Shown: positions 1-7,949 of the stretch, one piece after another
Position numbering within the stretch: the first letter of the stretch is position 1
Layout of the letters: each line of letters starts with the position of its first letter
Assembly: GCF_027744825.2 (NCBI RefSeq)
Contig: NC_071349.1
Coordinates: 3,596,001-3,660,000 of the forward strand
Origin: Synchiropus splendidus
Taxonomy: Eukaryota > Chordata > Actinopteri > Syngnathiformes > Callionymidae
DNA length: 64,000 nt
Direction: 5' to 3'
The notes under the pieces: generated by a model
The model's database searches: none
Seen by the model: only the letters and a program-made list of their open reading frames with translations
Told to the model about the DNA's origin: nothing
Made by a program: the position numbers and the translations under genes

Positions 1-637
1 GCGAGGTAGAATTCGATTTAAGTCTCTGATATTGAGCCCTCGCTTCAGGATTGGACAGCAGTGTGAGAGGGATGTTTAGCTTTAATAATGTGACGAGAAA
101 CTCGGACCACCCCTCAGGTAATGAAGAACTTGTTTTCTTATACGGTAGGGAAAGGTACTTGAATATATCAATCACATGAGAGCCTTTTACAGCATTTCCT
201 TCATACATAAATTCACCATTCATATTCCAACCGTCGCCATTTTTGGATATCCTCTGGATAATGTATTCAGCATTTCTTCGAGCTTTTGACGGAAGGCTAT
301 TTAGAATATCCTTACCCACAACGTCCGTTACAGAGGGTGTTTTTAGAACGCTTTCGTCGCGACTGTCAGAGTCGAGGGGATGATCTCCGTCTCGCTGTAA
401 AGTCAGAGTTACTCTCCTTTGGTCTCTCTGATCCTGTTTTGTAAAGGTTAAATATCTCTGCAATAGAGCATCATACTTTTTAATCTTCTCATACGAGTTT
501 AACTGAGAATCATTTAGAACAGTCCTCATCTTCTCATTCAATTCATCTTCGGCTGTTTCACGGATGTCAGTGGATGGGCGTGATAACTGGTTAATTTGCT
601 GAGGAGAGACGAGATACATTTTCTGGACAGTCTTCAT
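1..637 (-). CDS. Conserved Maverick/adintovirus protein of unknown function (C-terminally cut by window edge)
   Basis: Reading the minus strand from the ATG at 637-635, the frame stays open for 212 codons and runs off the left edge, so the stop is not seen. The product starts MKTVQKMYLVSPQQ and is hydrophilic for about 130 residues. It then has a conserved-looking block: an NGEFMYEG segment, a GSHVIDI segment and a GWSEFL segment followed by a leucine-rich stretch with NIP. I recall blocks of this layout (polar start, 'G-E-x-x-Y-x-G', 'G-S-x-I/V-x-D', 'G-W-x-x-F') in proteins found beside the ATPase in fish Mavericks and adintoviruses; the family has no function I can name. Only 6 bases separate its start from the stop of the upstream gene, as expected of a packed viral cassette. 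A structural or packaging role is only a guess from position. Confidence 0.75.
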   Translation of the reverse strand, partial: MKTVQKMYLVSPQQINQLSRPSTDIRETAEDELNEKMRTVLNDSQLNSYEKIKKYDALLQRYLTFTKQDQRDQRRVTLTLQRDGDHPLDSDSRDESVLKTPSVTDVVGKDILNSLPSKARRNAEYIIQRISKNGDGWNMNGEFMYEGNAVKGSHVIDIFKYLSLPYKKTSSSLPEGWSEFLVTLLKLNIPLTLLSNPEARAQYQRLKSNSTS

Positions 638-643
638 GGCGTT

Positions 644-985
644 TTACTTCTTTACAAGTCCGCCTATTAGATTTCCAATGATTGGAACGGCAGCCGCTAG
701 CAACGGCAACAGGAATCCACCCGACTGTTTTTTAAGAATCCTTCGTTTACGCTTCACGCACGCTTTTTTATTAGCCAAGAGTCTGATGTTTTTCTTCTGT
801 TTTTTTAGTTTTTTGAACTGAGCTTGCGACAATGGTACATTCCCCTTCAAAACATTCAGGGCAATCTCGCCAAGAGCTTGAATAAAGTCCCGAGAACTAC
901 GCATCAAAATGTCTTTACGTTTCTTTGACGGAGCGTGGTATAGTTCCTTAAGTAAAACAGCGTTTCTTTTTATACGCTCTGACAT
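644..985 (-). CDS. Small basic protein with hydrophobic C-terminal helix, adenovirus pX/pVI-like (adintovirus PX-like)
   Basis: The 113-residue product is strongly basic: Lys/Arg clusters lie at about residues 21-24, 58-66 and 73-86. It ends in a hydrophobic, glycine-flanked segment (about 89-111, beginning GGFLLPLLAAAVPIIG) followed by KK. A basic body plus a membrane-active or amphipathic tail is the layout of adenovirus core protein X and of the PX-like proteins described in adintoviruses, so a virion DNA-condensing or membrane-lytic role is inferred. I see no domain beyond that. It sits 3 bases downstream of the ATPase stop and 6 bases upstream of the next start. Sequence similarity to adenovirus proteins is not demonstrated here; the call rests on composition, size and neighbourhood. 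Confidence 0.7.
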   Translation of the reverse strand: MSERIKRNAVLLKELYHAPSKKRKDILMRSSRDFIQALGEIALNVLKGNVPLSQAQFKKLKKQKKNIRLLANKKACVKRKRRILKKQSGGFLLPLLAAAVPIIGNLIGGLVKK

Positions 986-988
986 AAC

Positions 989-1657
989 TTAAACAGACGT
1001 TTTTGGTATGTACACAGTGTGACGCTGGTGAGGAAGTATCCCAGTCCTTAGTCTGTAGCGTTCTGGACATGAGGGTGTTAGATCAACAATTAAGTACCCG
1101 TGAGCGTCGGTTGTAGCATCTTCAAAGCTTTCTAGAAAGAAAGCTCTTTGAGACGGGTAAATCTGTTGAGCAAGAACTTTTATCTGCATTTTATCGCGAG
1201 GATTCTTAAACAATACAAAGTAATTGCTATTCAGACTAATAGTACGACTATATTTACCACGATGAAATAAGTTTTGCGTCAGCATTATAACACTCATATT
1301 TTTATGATGTCTATACTGTGTAAAAACACGGACAACCTCTGGGTTTTCAGAAGCTTCAAAAATAACATCATCAAAAATAATCAAATGTTTTCTATCAGAA
1401 GGAAATACATCTTCATTTTCAAAAGATTCAGGTAAACCTTCAATGAATTTGATATTTTTATTCATCTTTTGCAATTCAGTGTACATAGGTTGAAAAGAAG
1501 TATAAATCCACACAATATTTACATTGACATCATCCATAACATGTTCACAATTTTCAAGCATACATTTTACAAAATGGGTCTTTCCTGACCCCGATGGTCC
1601 CACCACTAGACATGAAAATGGTGTTTTCAAACGAGGATCGAAATTAATTCCTTCCAT
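989..1657 (-). CDS. FtsK/HerA-superfamily (A32-like) genome-packaging ATPase
   Basis: The 222-residue product has a Walker A loop GPSGSGKT at residues 20-27 and a Walker B strand LIIFDD at 92-97, where the two acidic residues would bind Mg2+ and activate water. A following segment (about 112-132, ending VIMLTQNLF) has the polar residue expected for the sensor region. Size and motif spacing fit the packaging ATPases of Maverick/Polinton elements and adintoviruses, related to poxvirus A32, which drive viral DNA into the capsid. The start ATG at 1657 places the Walker A close to the N terminus, as is usual in this group. The gene lies 24 bases after the polymerase stop and 3 bases before the PX-like start, so co-transcription is likely. 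No break or missing key residue is seen. Confidence 0.93.
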   Translation of the reverse strand: MEGINFDPRLKTPFSCLVVGPSGSGKTHFVKCMLENCEHVMDDVNVNIVWIYTSFQPMYTELQKMNKNIKFIEGLPESFENEDVFPSDRKHLIIFDDVIFEASENPEVVRVFTQYRHHKNMSVIMLTQNLFHRGKYSRTISLNSNYFVLFKNPRDKMQIKVLAQQIYPSQRAFFLESFEDATTDAHGYLIVDLTPSCPERYRLRTGILPHQRHTVYIPKTSV

Positions 1658-1681
1658 AATGACCCCTCATCCACTCAAAAC

Positions 1682-4600
1682 TCAGAATCCGAAAGGTTTG
1701 GTTGTGCCGTCCGAAAACAATCGCCTCTTATCGTACACGACCCGGAGTTTTTTAATAACTGACCTGTTTTTTACGGTGATGTTTTTTTTATCCCTCACGA
1801 TGTTGTGTTGGAGGGTCTCAAGCACCCCATCAGGTGAATTCTGCAAATACCCCTCTACAAGATCTCTGACGGAGTCAAAGTTTATCCGCTGACAAGATTC
1901 TTTTGTTTGTGTGATACCTTTAACCTTCATCACAACCTTCTTCTGTCCTTTGGTCCTATAAGCATACGTCTTAGGACCTGCCGAAACAAAGTCCTCGATG
2001 CTATCCCCGTCGAGTTCATCAGTCAGATCACCGAGATAGTTACCTAATTTTAAAGGTGTCTCACCGTCTTTCACCACATATATCAAGCTGTCTGTGTCGA
2101 CATAGAGAACATTCTCCTGCAATTTCTCCATGTAACTGTACAACTTCAGACGAGCATAAGCAGTGGTAAAAGCACCGATAAAAACATTGCTGCTTTTACC
2201 AGGAGGGTAGAGACCCTTGTAACGCCACTGGATCACAACTTTTTTCTCATCCAGCACGTTAAAGTAGCTGACCTCGTATTTCCCTGAAAACAAGAAACTA
2301 AAAAACTCGTTGGGGTCTGACACTACAGAAACCTGAGACATGTTCTCCCTCTGGCAGAACTTGCCCCACAGGCTATTAAGACAAGCTTTAGCCACCTGTC
2401 TCTTTGCTGGGTTGTGACAAATCTTATCAGCACAAAGCAAAATCCCCTGATGGGCTTGATAATCCTGAATGTATTTGTCGCGGCTTTCCTGATCAACGGC
2501 CTCAGCAGGGTAACCAGAAGCCTCCTGCTTCCCCTTCAGGAATGTACGGATGTAACCCGCGAAAATACAATCGCTAGATCTATCAAAATGCCATACTTCG
2601 ATAATCTTGGCCACCTTGTATCCCTTGTCCAGAGCCTTGTTGAACTCAACGGTGACCCACACCCCTGTCAAAGCACGCTCATCATCATTATGCGTACAGT
2701 CACTGTCCTGAACATTACGACTCGAACAGATACTGCATAATGTGAAGTGTAATTTACCCCCTGGTCCTCTATAGGGTAAAACGGGTACATATAAACCCCT
2801 AGGAGGATAGACAACCGCCTTGATCAGACCGAAGTACTGTCTAGGATCACCAAAGTCCTTGTGGATTATTCGGGGATGCCCTAGAGGGTAGGAGCATGTG
2901 CTGTTGACGTAAGGATACAGAGAGGTGACGTCAGCGTAATAAACTTTTTCACCAGGCTTGGTCGTGTAACGTAGCTTTAAAGCACTGGTTCTACCGCCGT
3001 AGAGGGCATTACGAGGGTTGAGAGGCTCAGGGGTGTCAAAATCTAAGAGAAAATCTCTGAGATCATCACACGATTGTCGAAGCGAACGCCATTCGTGCTC
3101 CCAGATGGTAACAAGTCGCACCCCATGATCAGACTTTAACGTCTGCTCTCTCCCCACCGTAGCAGAGTAGAATTCACCATAGGGTCTACCTCTTAATGGG
3201 CAGACTGCATGAGGATCAACACACGAAGGACACCCGTGGAAGAAACATCCGTAAAACTCCCAGACCTGCTTAACACCGTCAACTTCTGCATAACCGTCAA
3301 CAAAATACTGGCCAAACGACATCTCCCCACGATTCAAGGCATGCTGGATGAAAATACCCTGTCTGTGTGATTCCCACTGCAGCCATTGGATGGAAGCATC
3401 TGAGAACCTCTTGGTGCCTCTTGTCATGTAATTGTAGGGACACGGTATGGCCAATGTGTCTGGTTTTAAAAAGTTGGTCCTGAAAACAGCCATACACGCA
3501 GAGGCGATTGTTACGGATGAGAGTGCATCAACACCTGTTTCTTTAAAAAACTCCTCTCTAAATATTGTGCATCCTCTGGCCAGAATGTCGACATCATTTT
3601 TACAATAACGAATAGCTTCACTCCTGAAATCGAAAGAATTCTCACGCACAGATTCATACCAGCTGTAAAAATCTCTCTGTTCAGGGTCTGACATGCTCTC
3701 AACGCCATAGTCTGAGGGAGGAGGATAGGCCCCGATGTAATGCAGGCGCTCTTTTGAGCTAAACTTGTGTGGAAAAAAACCCTTGCAATGGTCTGTGAAA
3801 CCTAGAGCTTTAGGCATGGAGCTGAGTCGCATGGTTAGGAATGAGAGAGAGTCAATGAATTTTAGCTTGTAGTGAGGATCCTCAAGACAAAGTATCTTAC
3901 TACCTGTCATGATTATCCTCTTGGGTATTAACCCTTCGTCAAGCATACCTCTCAAGACAATGATGCTGTCAAAACCCCTGGCATTATGCGCAACAAAAAC
4001 ACAGCCTCTAAACCGGTTCTTTCTGAAATATAAAAGAAACGCTCTAACACAATCGAGACCGTAAAACACCCTCTCTTCACCTTTCTGCGTCTTCACACAC
4101 ACTAAAAAAGGGACATGTCTACCTTGGTCGTCTGTAAACGTTTCAAAATCATAAAAAACCAGATCAGGATGCTCTGTCTTCCTGGCAACGGTTTGAATGT
4201 AGCACTGGTGGACCTCATTTGTCGTCGATAATTTTACACCGCAGATGTTACATTTAAGCACAACGCAACAGTGGTTGGGTTTACCCTGTTTTAACGGGAT
4301 ATACCGGCACCTTCCGCATTTTTCACATTTTTTGTATCTCTGACACAGACTCGACCCATTAGCACCAATCGCTTTGTGTCTCGCAATGCAGGAAGGCGTT
4401 CTACAAACCCTGCGGCAGTCCTCGCAAGTTACAGGGTTTGGAACCTCTGTAGGGCAAACAGGATCGTGACAAACACTACAGTGACCTTTACATATGTGTT
4501 TTGATTTATCTTCATACCCCTTATGACAGCTGCTGCAGAAGTAACGTGTTCCTAAAAAACCTTTTGGGTTCTTCACCCCGTAATAGTGTCCCTGAAGCAG

Positions 4601-5740
4601 AAACAAGTATAAGGGTTCCGAACTATCAGCAAAACCGGTGGCATAATGCGCTAATGGCTGGTTTGCTGTCGTTTTATGAAACACGACGATTTTACGCTTC
4701 ACTATCTGTTCGAACAGGGGTATATCTGTAAATGTGATCTGTGTTTGAGAATCTAAACCAGCTTTGTTTTGTAATTCTCTTCCCAACTCAACACAATCTT
4801 GATACGTACGCTTAGGGTTAAGGAGACAAGAAAGGCTGATTGCGAAGCAAAGCTGATCAGTTCCATCACCACCAACTACATAGAGATGCCGTCTTTTTTT
4901 ACCAATAATTTCGGCATCCAGTGTCTTCTCGAGCTTGCGTTTAGCGCCTCCTCGAGGGTTATGCACAATTTGAACCGTTAATTCGATTCTCTTGCCCATA
5001 GCGATGACTCTGTCAGACTGCACTGTGTTGCTGAGGAGGTCCTCAAAAGCAGGGTAGATATTTCCGCCGTCACCTTCAACCACAACATTAACGTGTTCTT
5101 GAACATCTTCGCCAACCACTTCAAGCTGAACCACGTCCTCCCGTTCTGCTAGTCTCTGCGCTTCGTCAGCTAGCTCTCTGACCTGTTCCATCAAGCCTCT
5201 GTAGAAAGTAGCTAAATCAGGAGTGTCTGGTACAGCAGGACGTGTTAGCACCCTTCTTATCCTGTCGGTGTTAAAAGGCTCTATGACTTCTGAATCAATA
5301 CCGGTACCACCAATGCAGCATCCTTCCTGAACCGAATCAACGTCATCGTCAACAACGTCGTCGCTACGGCTAGAGCAGGGTACATCTATCAGAGGGTCAA
5401 GAGCAGGTGTCCCTGAATCAGCCGTCTGTAGATTATCAACAAACCTTTCTAACCAATCGTCATTGTCTAAAGAGGTATCAGCCCTACCCTCACGAGATGA
5501 TGCAGGAACCATATTAAAAATACGATTATCCTCTCTCTCACCAAAAAAAATTGACTCCATGTTTTCGTTTATACTCGGGTCGTAGACCTGCACTACATCC
5601 TCCTCAGACATGTCGTCAAACAAGTCAGCCAGAAACATACGTGTCGGTGAAGCACTCTGGCCAATGGGGTGTGGTGTAGTGTACTGGTTGTGGGTGGATT
5701 CAGGGTCAGAACCGGAAGGAAAACCATCATGGTCGGCCAT
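1682..5740 (-). CDS. polB: Protein-primed family B DNA polymerase (PolB) of a Maverick/adintovirus element
   Basis: The 1352-residue product carries a complete polymerase. Residues 1-285 are acidic and probably disordered. About 286-395 form a globular block with Cys298 (in TDQLCFA) and His385 (in GHYYGV), resembling the Cys/His spacing of OTU-like papain-fold proteins (inference). Residues 402-513 are a Cys-rich, probably zinc-binding region with CxxC pairs at 402/405, 421/424, 439/442, 472/475 and 497/500. The 3'-5' exonuclease motifs follow: ExoI FYDFETF (529-535), ExoII VAHNARGFDS (583-592) and ExoIII YCKNDVDIL (712-720). Polymerase motifs are YGGRTSA (914-920, the YxGG region of protein-primed enzymes), A with DVTSLYP (937-943), B with LNSLWGKF (1121-1128) and C with YVDTDS (1213-1218). 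All catalytic acids are present and there is no internal stop. The ATG at 5740 has G at -3 and +4. The length is typical for Maverick PolB with an N-terminal extension. Confidence 0.96.
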   Translation of the reverse strand: MADHDGFPSGSDPESTHNQYTTPHPIGQSASPTRMFLADLFDDMSEEDVVQVYDPSINENMESIFFGEREDNRIFNMVPASSREGRADTSLDNDDWLERFVDNLQTADSGTPALDPLIDVPCSSRSDDVVDDDVDSVQEGCCIGGTGIDSEVIEPFNTDRIRRVLTRPAVPDTPDLATFYRGLMEQVRELADEAQRLAEREDVVQLEVVGEDVQEHVNVVVEGDGGNIYPAFEDLLSNTVQSDRVIAMGKRIELTVQIVHNPRGGAKRKLEKTLDAEIIGKKRRHLYVVGGDGTDQLCFAISLSCLLNPKRTYQDCVELGRELQNKAGLDSQTQITFTDIPLFEQIVKRKIVVFHKTTANQPLAHYATGFADSSEPLYLFLLQGHYYGVKNPKGFLGTRYFCSSCHKGYEDKSKHICKGHCSVCHDPVCPTEVPNPVTCEDCRRVCRTPSCIARHKAIGANGSSLCQRYKKCEKCGRCRYIPLKQGKPNHCCVVLKCNICGVKLSTTNEVHQCYIQTVARKTEHPDLVFYDFETFTDDQGRHVPFLVCVKTQKGEERVFYGLDCVRAFLLYFRKNRFRGCVFVAHNARGFDSIIVLRGMLDEGLIPKRIIMTGSKILCLEDPHYKLKFIDSLSFLTMRLSSMPKALGFTDHCKGFFPHKFSSKERLHYIGAYPPPSDYGVESMSDPEQRDFYSWYESVRENSFDFRSEAIRYCKNDVDILARGCTIFREEFFKETGVDALSSVTIASACMAVFRTNFLKPDTLAIPCPYNYMTRGTKRFSDASIQWLQWESHRQGIFIQHALNRGEMSFGQYFVDGYAEVDGVKQVWEFYGCFFHGCPSCVDPHAVCPLRGRPYGEFYSATVGREQTLKSDHGVRLVTIWEHEWRSLRQSCDDLRDFLLDFDTPEPLNPRNALYGGRTSALKLRYTTKPGEKVYYADVTSLYPYVNSTCSYPLGHPRIIHKDFGDPRQYFGLIKAVVYPPRGLYVPVLPYRGPGGKLHFTLCSICSSRNVQDSDCTHNDDERALTGVWVTVEFNKALDKGYKVAKIIEVWHFDRSSDCIFAGYIRTFLKGKQEASGYPAEAVDQESRDKYIQDYQAHQGILLCADKICHNPAKRQVAKACLNSLWGKFCQRENMSQVSVVSDPNEFFSFLFSGKYEVSYFNVLDEKKVVIQWRYKGLYPPGKSSNVFIGAFTTAYARLKLYSYMEKLQENVLYVDTDSLIYVVKDGETPLKLGNYLGDLTDELDGDSIEDFVSAGPKTYAYRTKGQKKVVMKVKGITQTKESCQRINFDSVRDLVEGYLQNSPDGVLETLQHNIVRDKKNITVKNRSVIKKLRVVYDKRRLFSDGTTKPFGF

Positions 5741-5741
5741 A

Positions 5742-5799
5742 ACGTAATAATAACAATAACAATAACAATAAAATAATAATTTAAAAATTTAATAAACAA
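5742..5799. repeat. AT-rich (AAT/AAC)n simple sequence upstream of polB
   Basis: A run of AATAAC and AATAAT units directly precedes the polymerase start on the minus strand. It would be the last part of the 5' untranslated leader if transcription starts near 5,910. No coding signal is seen. Confidence 0.7.
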
Positions 5800-5935
5800 A
5801 ACAACAGTCTCAAAACACAAAACCGTGGTGTAACAACAATCTCAAAACACAATCACCCACGATGTAACAGCAACTTCAAAACACAATCGTCCCGCGGTGC
5901 AACAGCAACCTCAAAACACAATCATCCAGCACTGC
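5800..5935 (-). repeat. Four imperfect 32-35 bp tandem repeats in the polB leader
   Basis: Four copies begin near 5800, 5832, 5866 and 5901. Each holds an AACARCARY(C/T)TCAAAACAC core followed by a variable 15-base tail. They lie between the TATA-like box and the polB start, so they would be transcribed as leader. They could bind a regulator or replication factor, but no known site is recognised. Confidence 0.75.
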
Positions 5936-5944
5936 TTTTAAATA
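5935..5944 (-). promoter_or_regulatory. TATA-like box for the polB cassette
   Basis: On the minus strand this reads TATTTAAAAG, about 195 bases before the polB ATG. A start site 25-30 bases downstream would lie near 5,910. It falls just after the poly(A) signal of the upstream spliced gene, a sensible place for a new promoter. No experimental support. Confidence 0.5.
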
Positions 5945-6054
5945 ATGAGGCTCCAAATGGACCTTACTGTGGTTGAACTTCAGATCAGTCCACGACGTCT
6001 GTTACCACCAGGTCCTTGACGTTTTAGGAGCCTCAGAACTTCGGCCACCAGAGC

Positions 6055-6060
6055 TTTATT
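6055..6060 (-). terminator. Poly(A) signal AATAAA of the spliced gene
   Basis: AATAAA on the minus strand lies 68 bases after the TAA stop of the last exon (6129-6131). It is followed by a GT-rich stretch (TCTGGTGG), as expected for cleavage and polyadenylation. The polB TATA-like box lies about 110 bases further on. Confidence 0.65.
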
Positions 6061-6128
6061 TGTGACGTCCTTAGCGATGAGTTCTGTAACAGCGGTAATA
6101 ATATATAAGACATATGCATCCCAGCTGA

Positions 6129-6589
6129 TTACTCATTGAAATAGTTGTTAATCTTACCTTCACGTAGATTTCGCGCCAACCGTCGGTATCTACGTGCTTG
6201 ACGTGCTTGCCTGGCTAGACGTCGACTCTGTATTTCGATCTGATGTAGACGCCGTTCAAGCGTACGCACTCTCTGCTCGGCGGTAGGGGGTAGAGGCAGG
6301 GGTTGGTCGAGGGGCGATGTGATGTAAGACGGCGTCGGTATCCGGGGTGCTGTCCGTGGGCTGTCCGAGGTCGTTGCTGGTGTTGATGGCGGCGGCGTCG
6401 ATGGCTGTGTTGATGACGGCGGTGACGGTAGCGGTGCTGATGACGGCGGTGACGGTGGCAGTGGAGGTGCAGGTTCCTCGGTTGTCGATGTCGAGTCCTC
6501 CGCAGGGAACGATCCAGATAGCAAATCCAGAGGTACTGCTAAAACCGGTGTCGATGTCTCCCACAAAGGCCAAGACCCCGGAGGGAGAT
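6129..6589 (-). other. Exon 7, terminal: proline-rich region and basic helical C terminus
   Basis: The acceptor ATTCTGTTTCAG|AT joins in phase 1 to 152 codons and a TAA at 6131-6129. After LPPGSWPLWETS comes a Pro/Ser/Thr-rich run built on an imperfect repeat of about 33 bases (about 6390-6475), then a Pro-rich spacer. The last 45 residues are Arg-rich with regular leucines (TLERRLHQIEIQSRRLARQA), like a basic coiled coil or nucleic-acid-binding helix, ending KINNYFNE. This is the longest and best-supported exon. A second overlapping minus-strand frame (ending near 6256) is low-complexity and judged a shadow. Confidence 0.6.
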
Positions 6590-7900
6590 CTGAAACAGAA
6601 TATTGACAACAATGCAAATGTAAATACAATCGGAAAGCAAGACCTCCGGTCGCAGTTAATACCGTATAAATATAAGTAGAGTAGTATGGAAATAACCTGA
6701 GTAAAATATGAAAAAATACGACCTGCAAAAAACACAATTACGTAATCATATAACCGGTGTAGAGACGTGTTGTTTTCTAACAATGACGATAATAAAACAA
6801 CAACATGTGTAGCATCCATATCAAAAAATCCATCATCACAACAGAACCAGATCCTTAAGAGCATTAAAAAATAAATAAATAAATAAAAAGAATAAAATAA
6901 AATAATAAATAAACGTAGGGATCTACTAAGGTTCAACATTTAAAGCATAAAAACAAATAGTAAATCACTAGTGTATACTGTCATTAAAGCACATTACAAT
7001 TAGTAAAATCACGACCTCTAGTGGTCAACGACGTTAAAGCATAGTGTAAATAGTAACCACGACCTCTAGTGGTCAACGACGTTAAAGCATAGTGTAAAGA
7101 GTAACCACGACCTCTAGTGGCTATCGTCGTTAGAGCATAGTGTAAATAGTAATCACGACCTCTAGGGGTCATAACCATTAAAAGCATAGTAATAAAATTA
7201 CAACGACGTTTAGCTGTAACAGTTACTCAAACACCTTCAATAATAAAATCACACTGTCTAAAAGCATATAGCCTGAACATAGATAAACCAAATTACAGAT
7301 AACAGACAGCTTGATGCTCTAACACACCAAATAGACGCATCATTAAACCACAAGTATAATACTGAACATACAACCATTCATCTGATACTGAACGGTAGAG
7401 ATGTGTGTTGAAAAAAATTGAGATTCGCATCTTACCAAACGTTGGAGGTTGCGTTGAAGCGATGGGTAGAAGACACGGCGTGCTCGACGCCTTTGTATCT
7501 GTTTTTTATGTGAAAAAAATAAATAAATAAATACAGCAGTGAAACGTAAACTATCACTCTAAATGTTTTTTTCTCACCCCCAATCAGTTGCGGTGTCTGC
7601 TGAGTGAAAGAATCCACGTGTGAATGATCTACTCCTTCGACCTCTGACTGAACATCTGTTTTTATACGCACAGGCATTGAATAAAACAAAAAACATAGGT
7701 AGTTAAACATAAAACACATCGACAGGATGTGGTTAAAATACTTTTTCTTTTTTTTTTGATTGAACTGAATGTTTTGCTCTCACCGACGAACAGTTGGAGC
7801 GACCCCTCCAATAAATGATCAGCCACCGCAGGGTCCTGCCGACTTCCCGGGCGTGTCTGATTTCCGGGTTCCGATTGATCTTTTCATGCACACACACACG

Positions 7901-7949
<49 letters not shown>

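Noticed and set aside
636..821. Plus-strand open frame of 61 codons
   Set aside because: It lies opposite the PX-like gene and has no support; it is a shadow.
6256..6939. Minus-strand open frame of 227 codons overlapping exon 7
   Set aside because: It is low-complexity (Thr/Ala/Val repeats from the other frame of the proline-rich region), reads through AT-rich simple sequence, and does not match the splice phase.
6984..7187. Minus-strand open frame with four LHYALT repeats
   Set aside because: A 48-bp minisatellite gives an open frame because its period is a multiple of three; no start context or neighbours support a gene.
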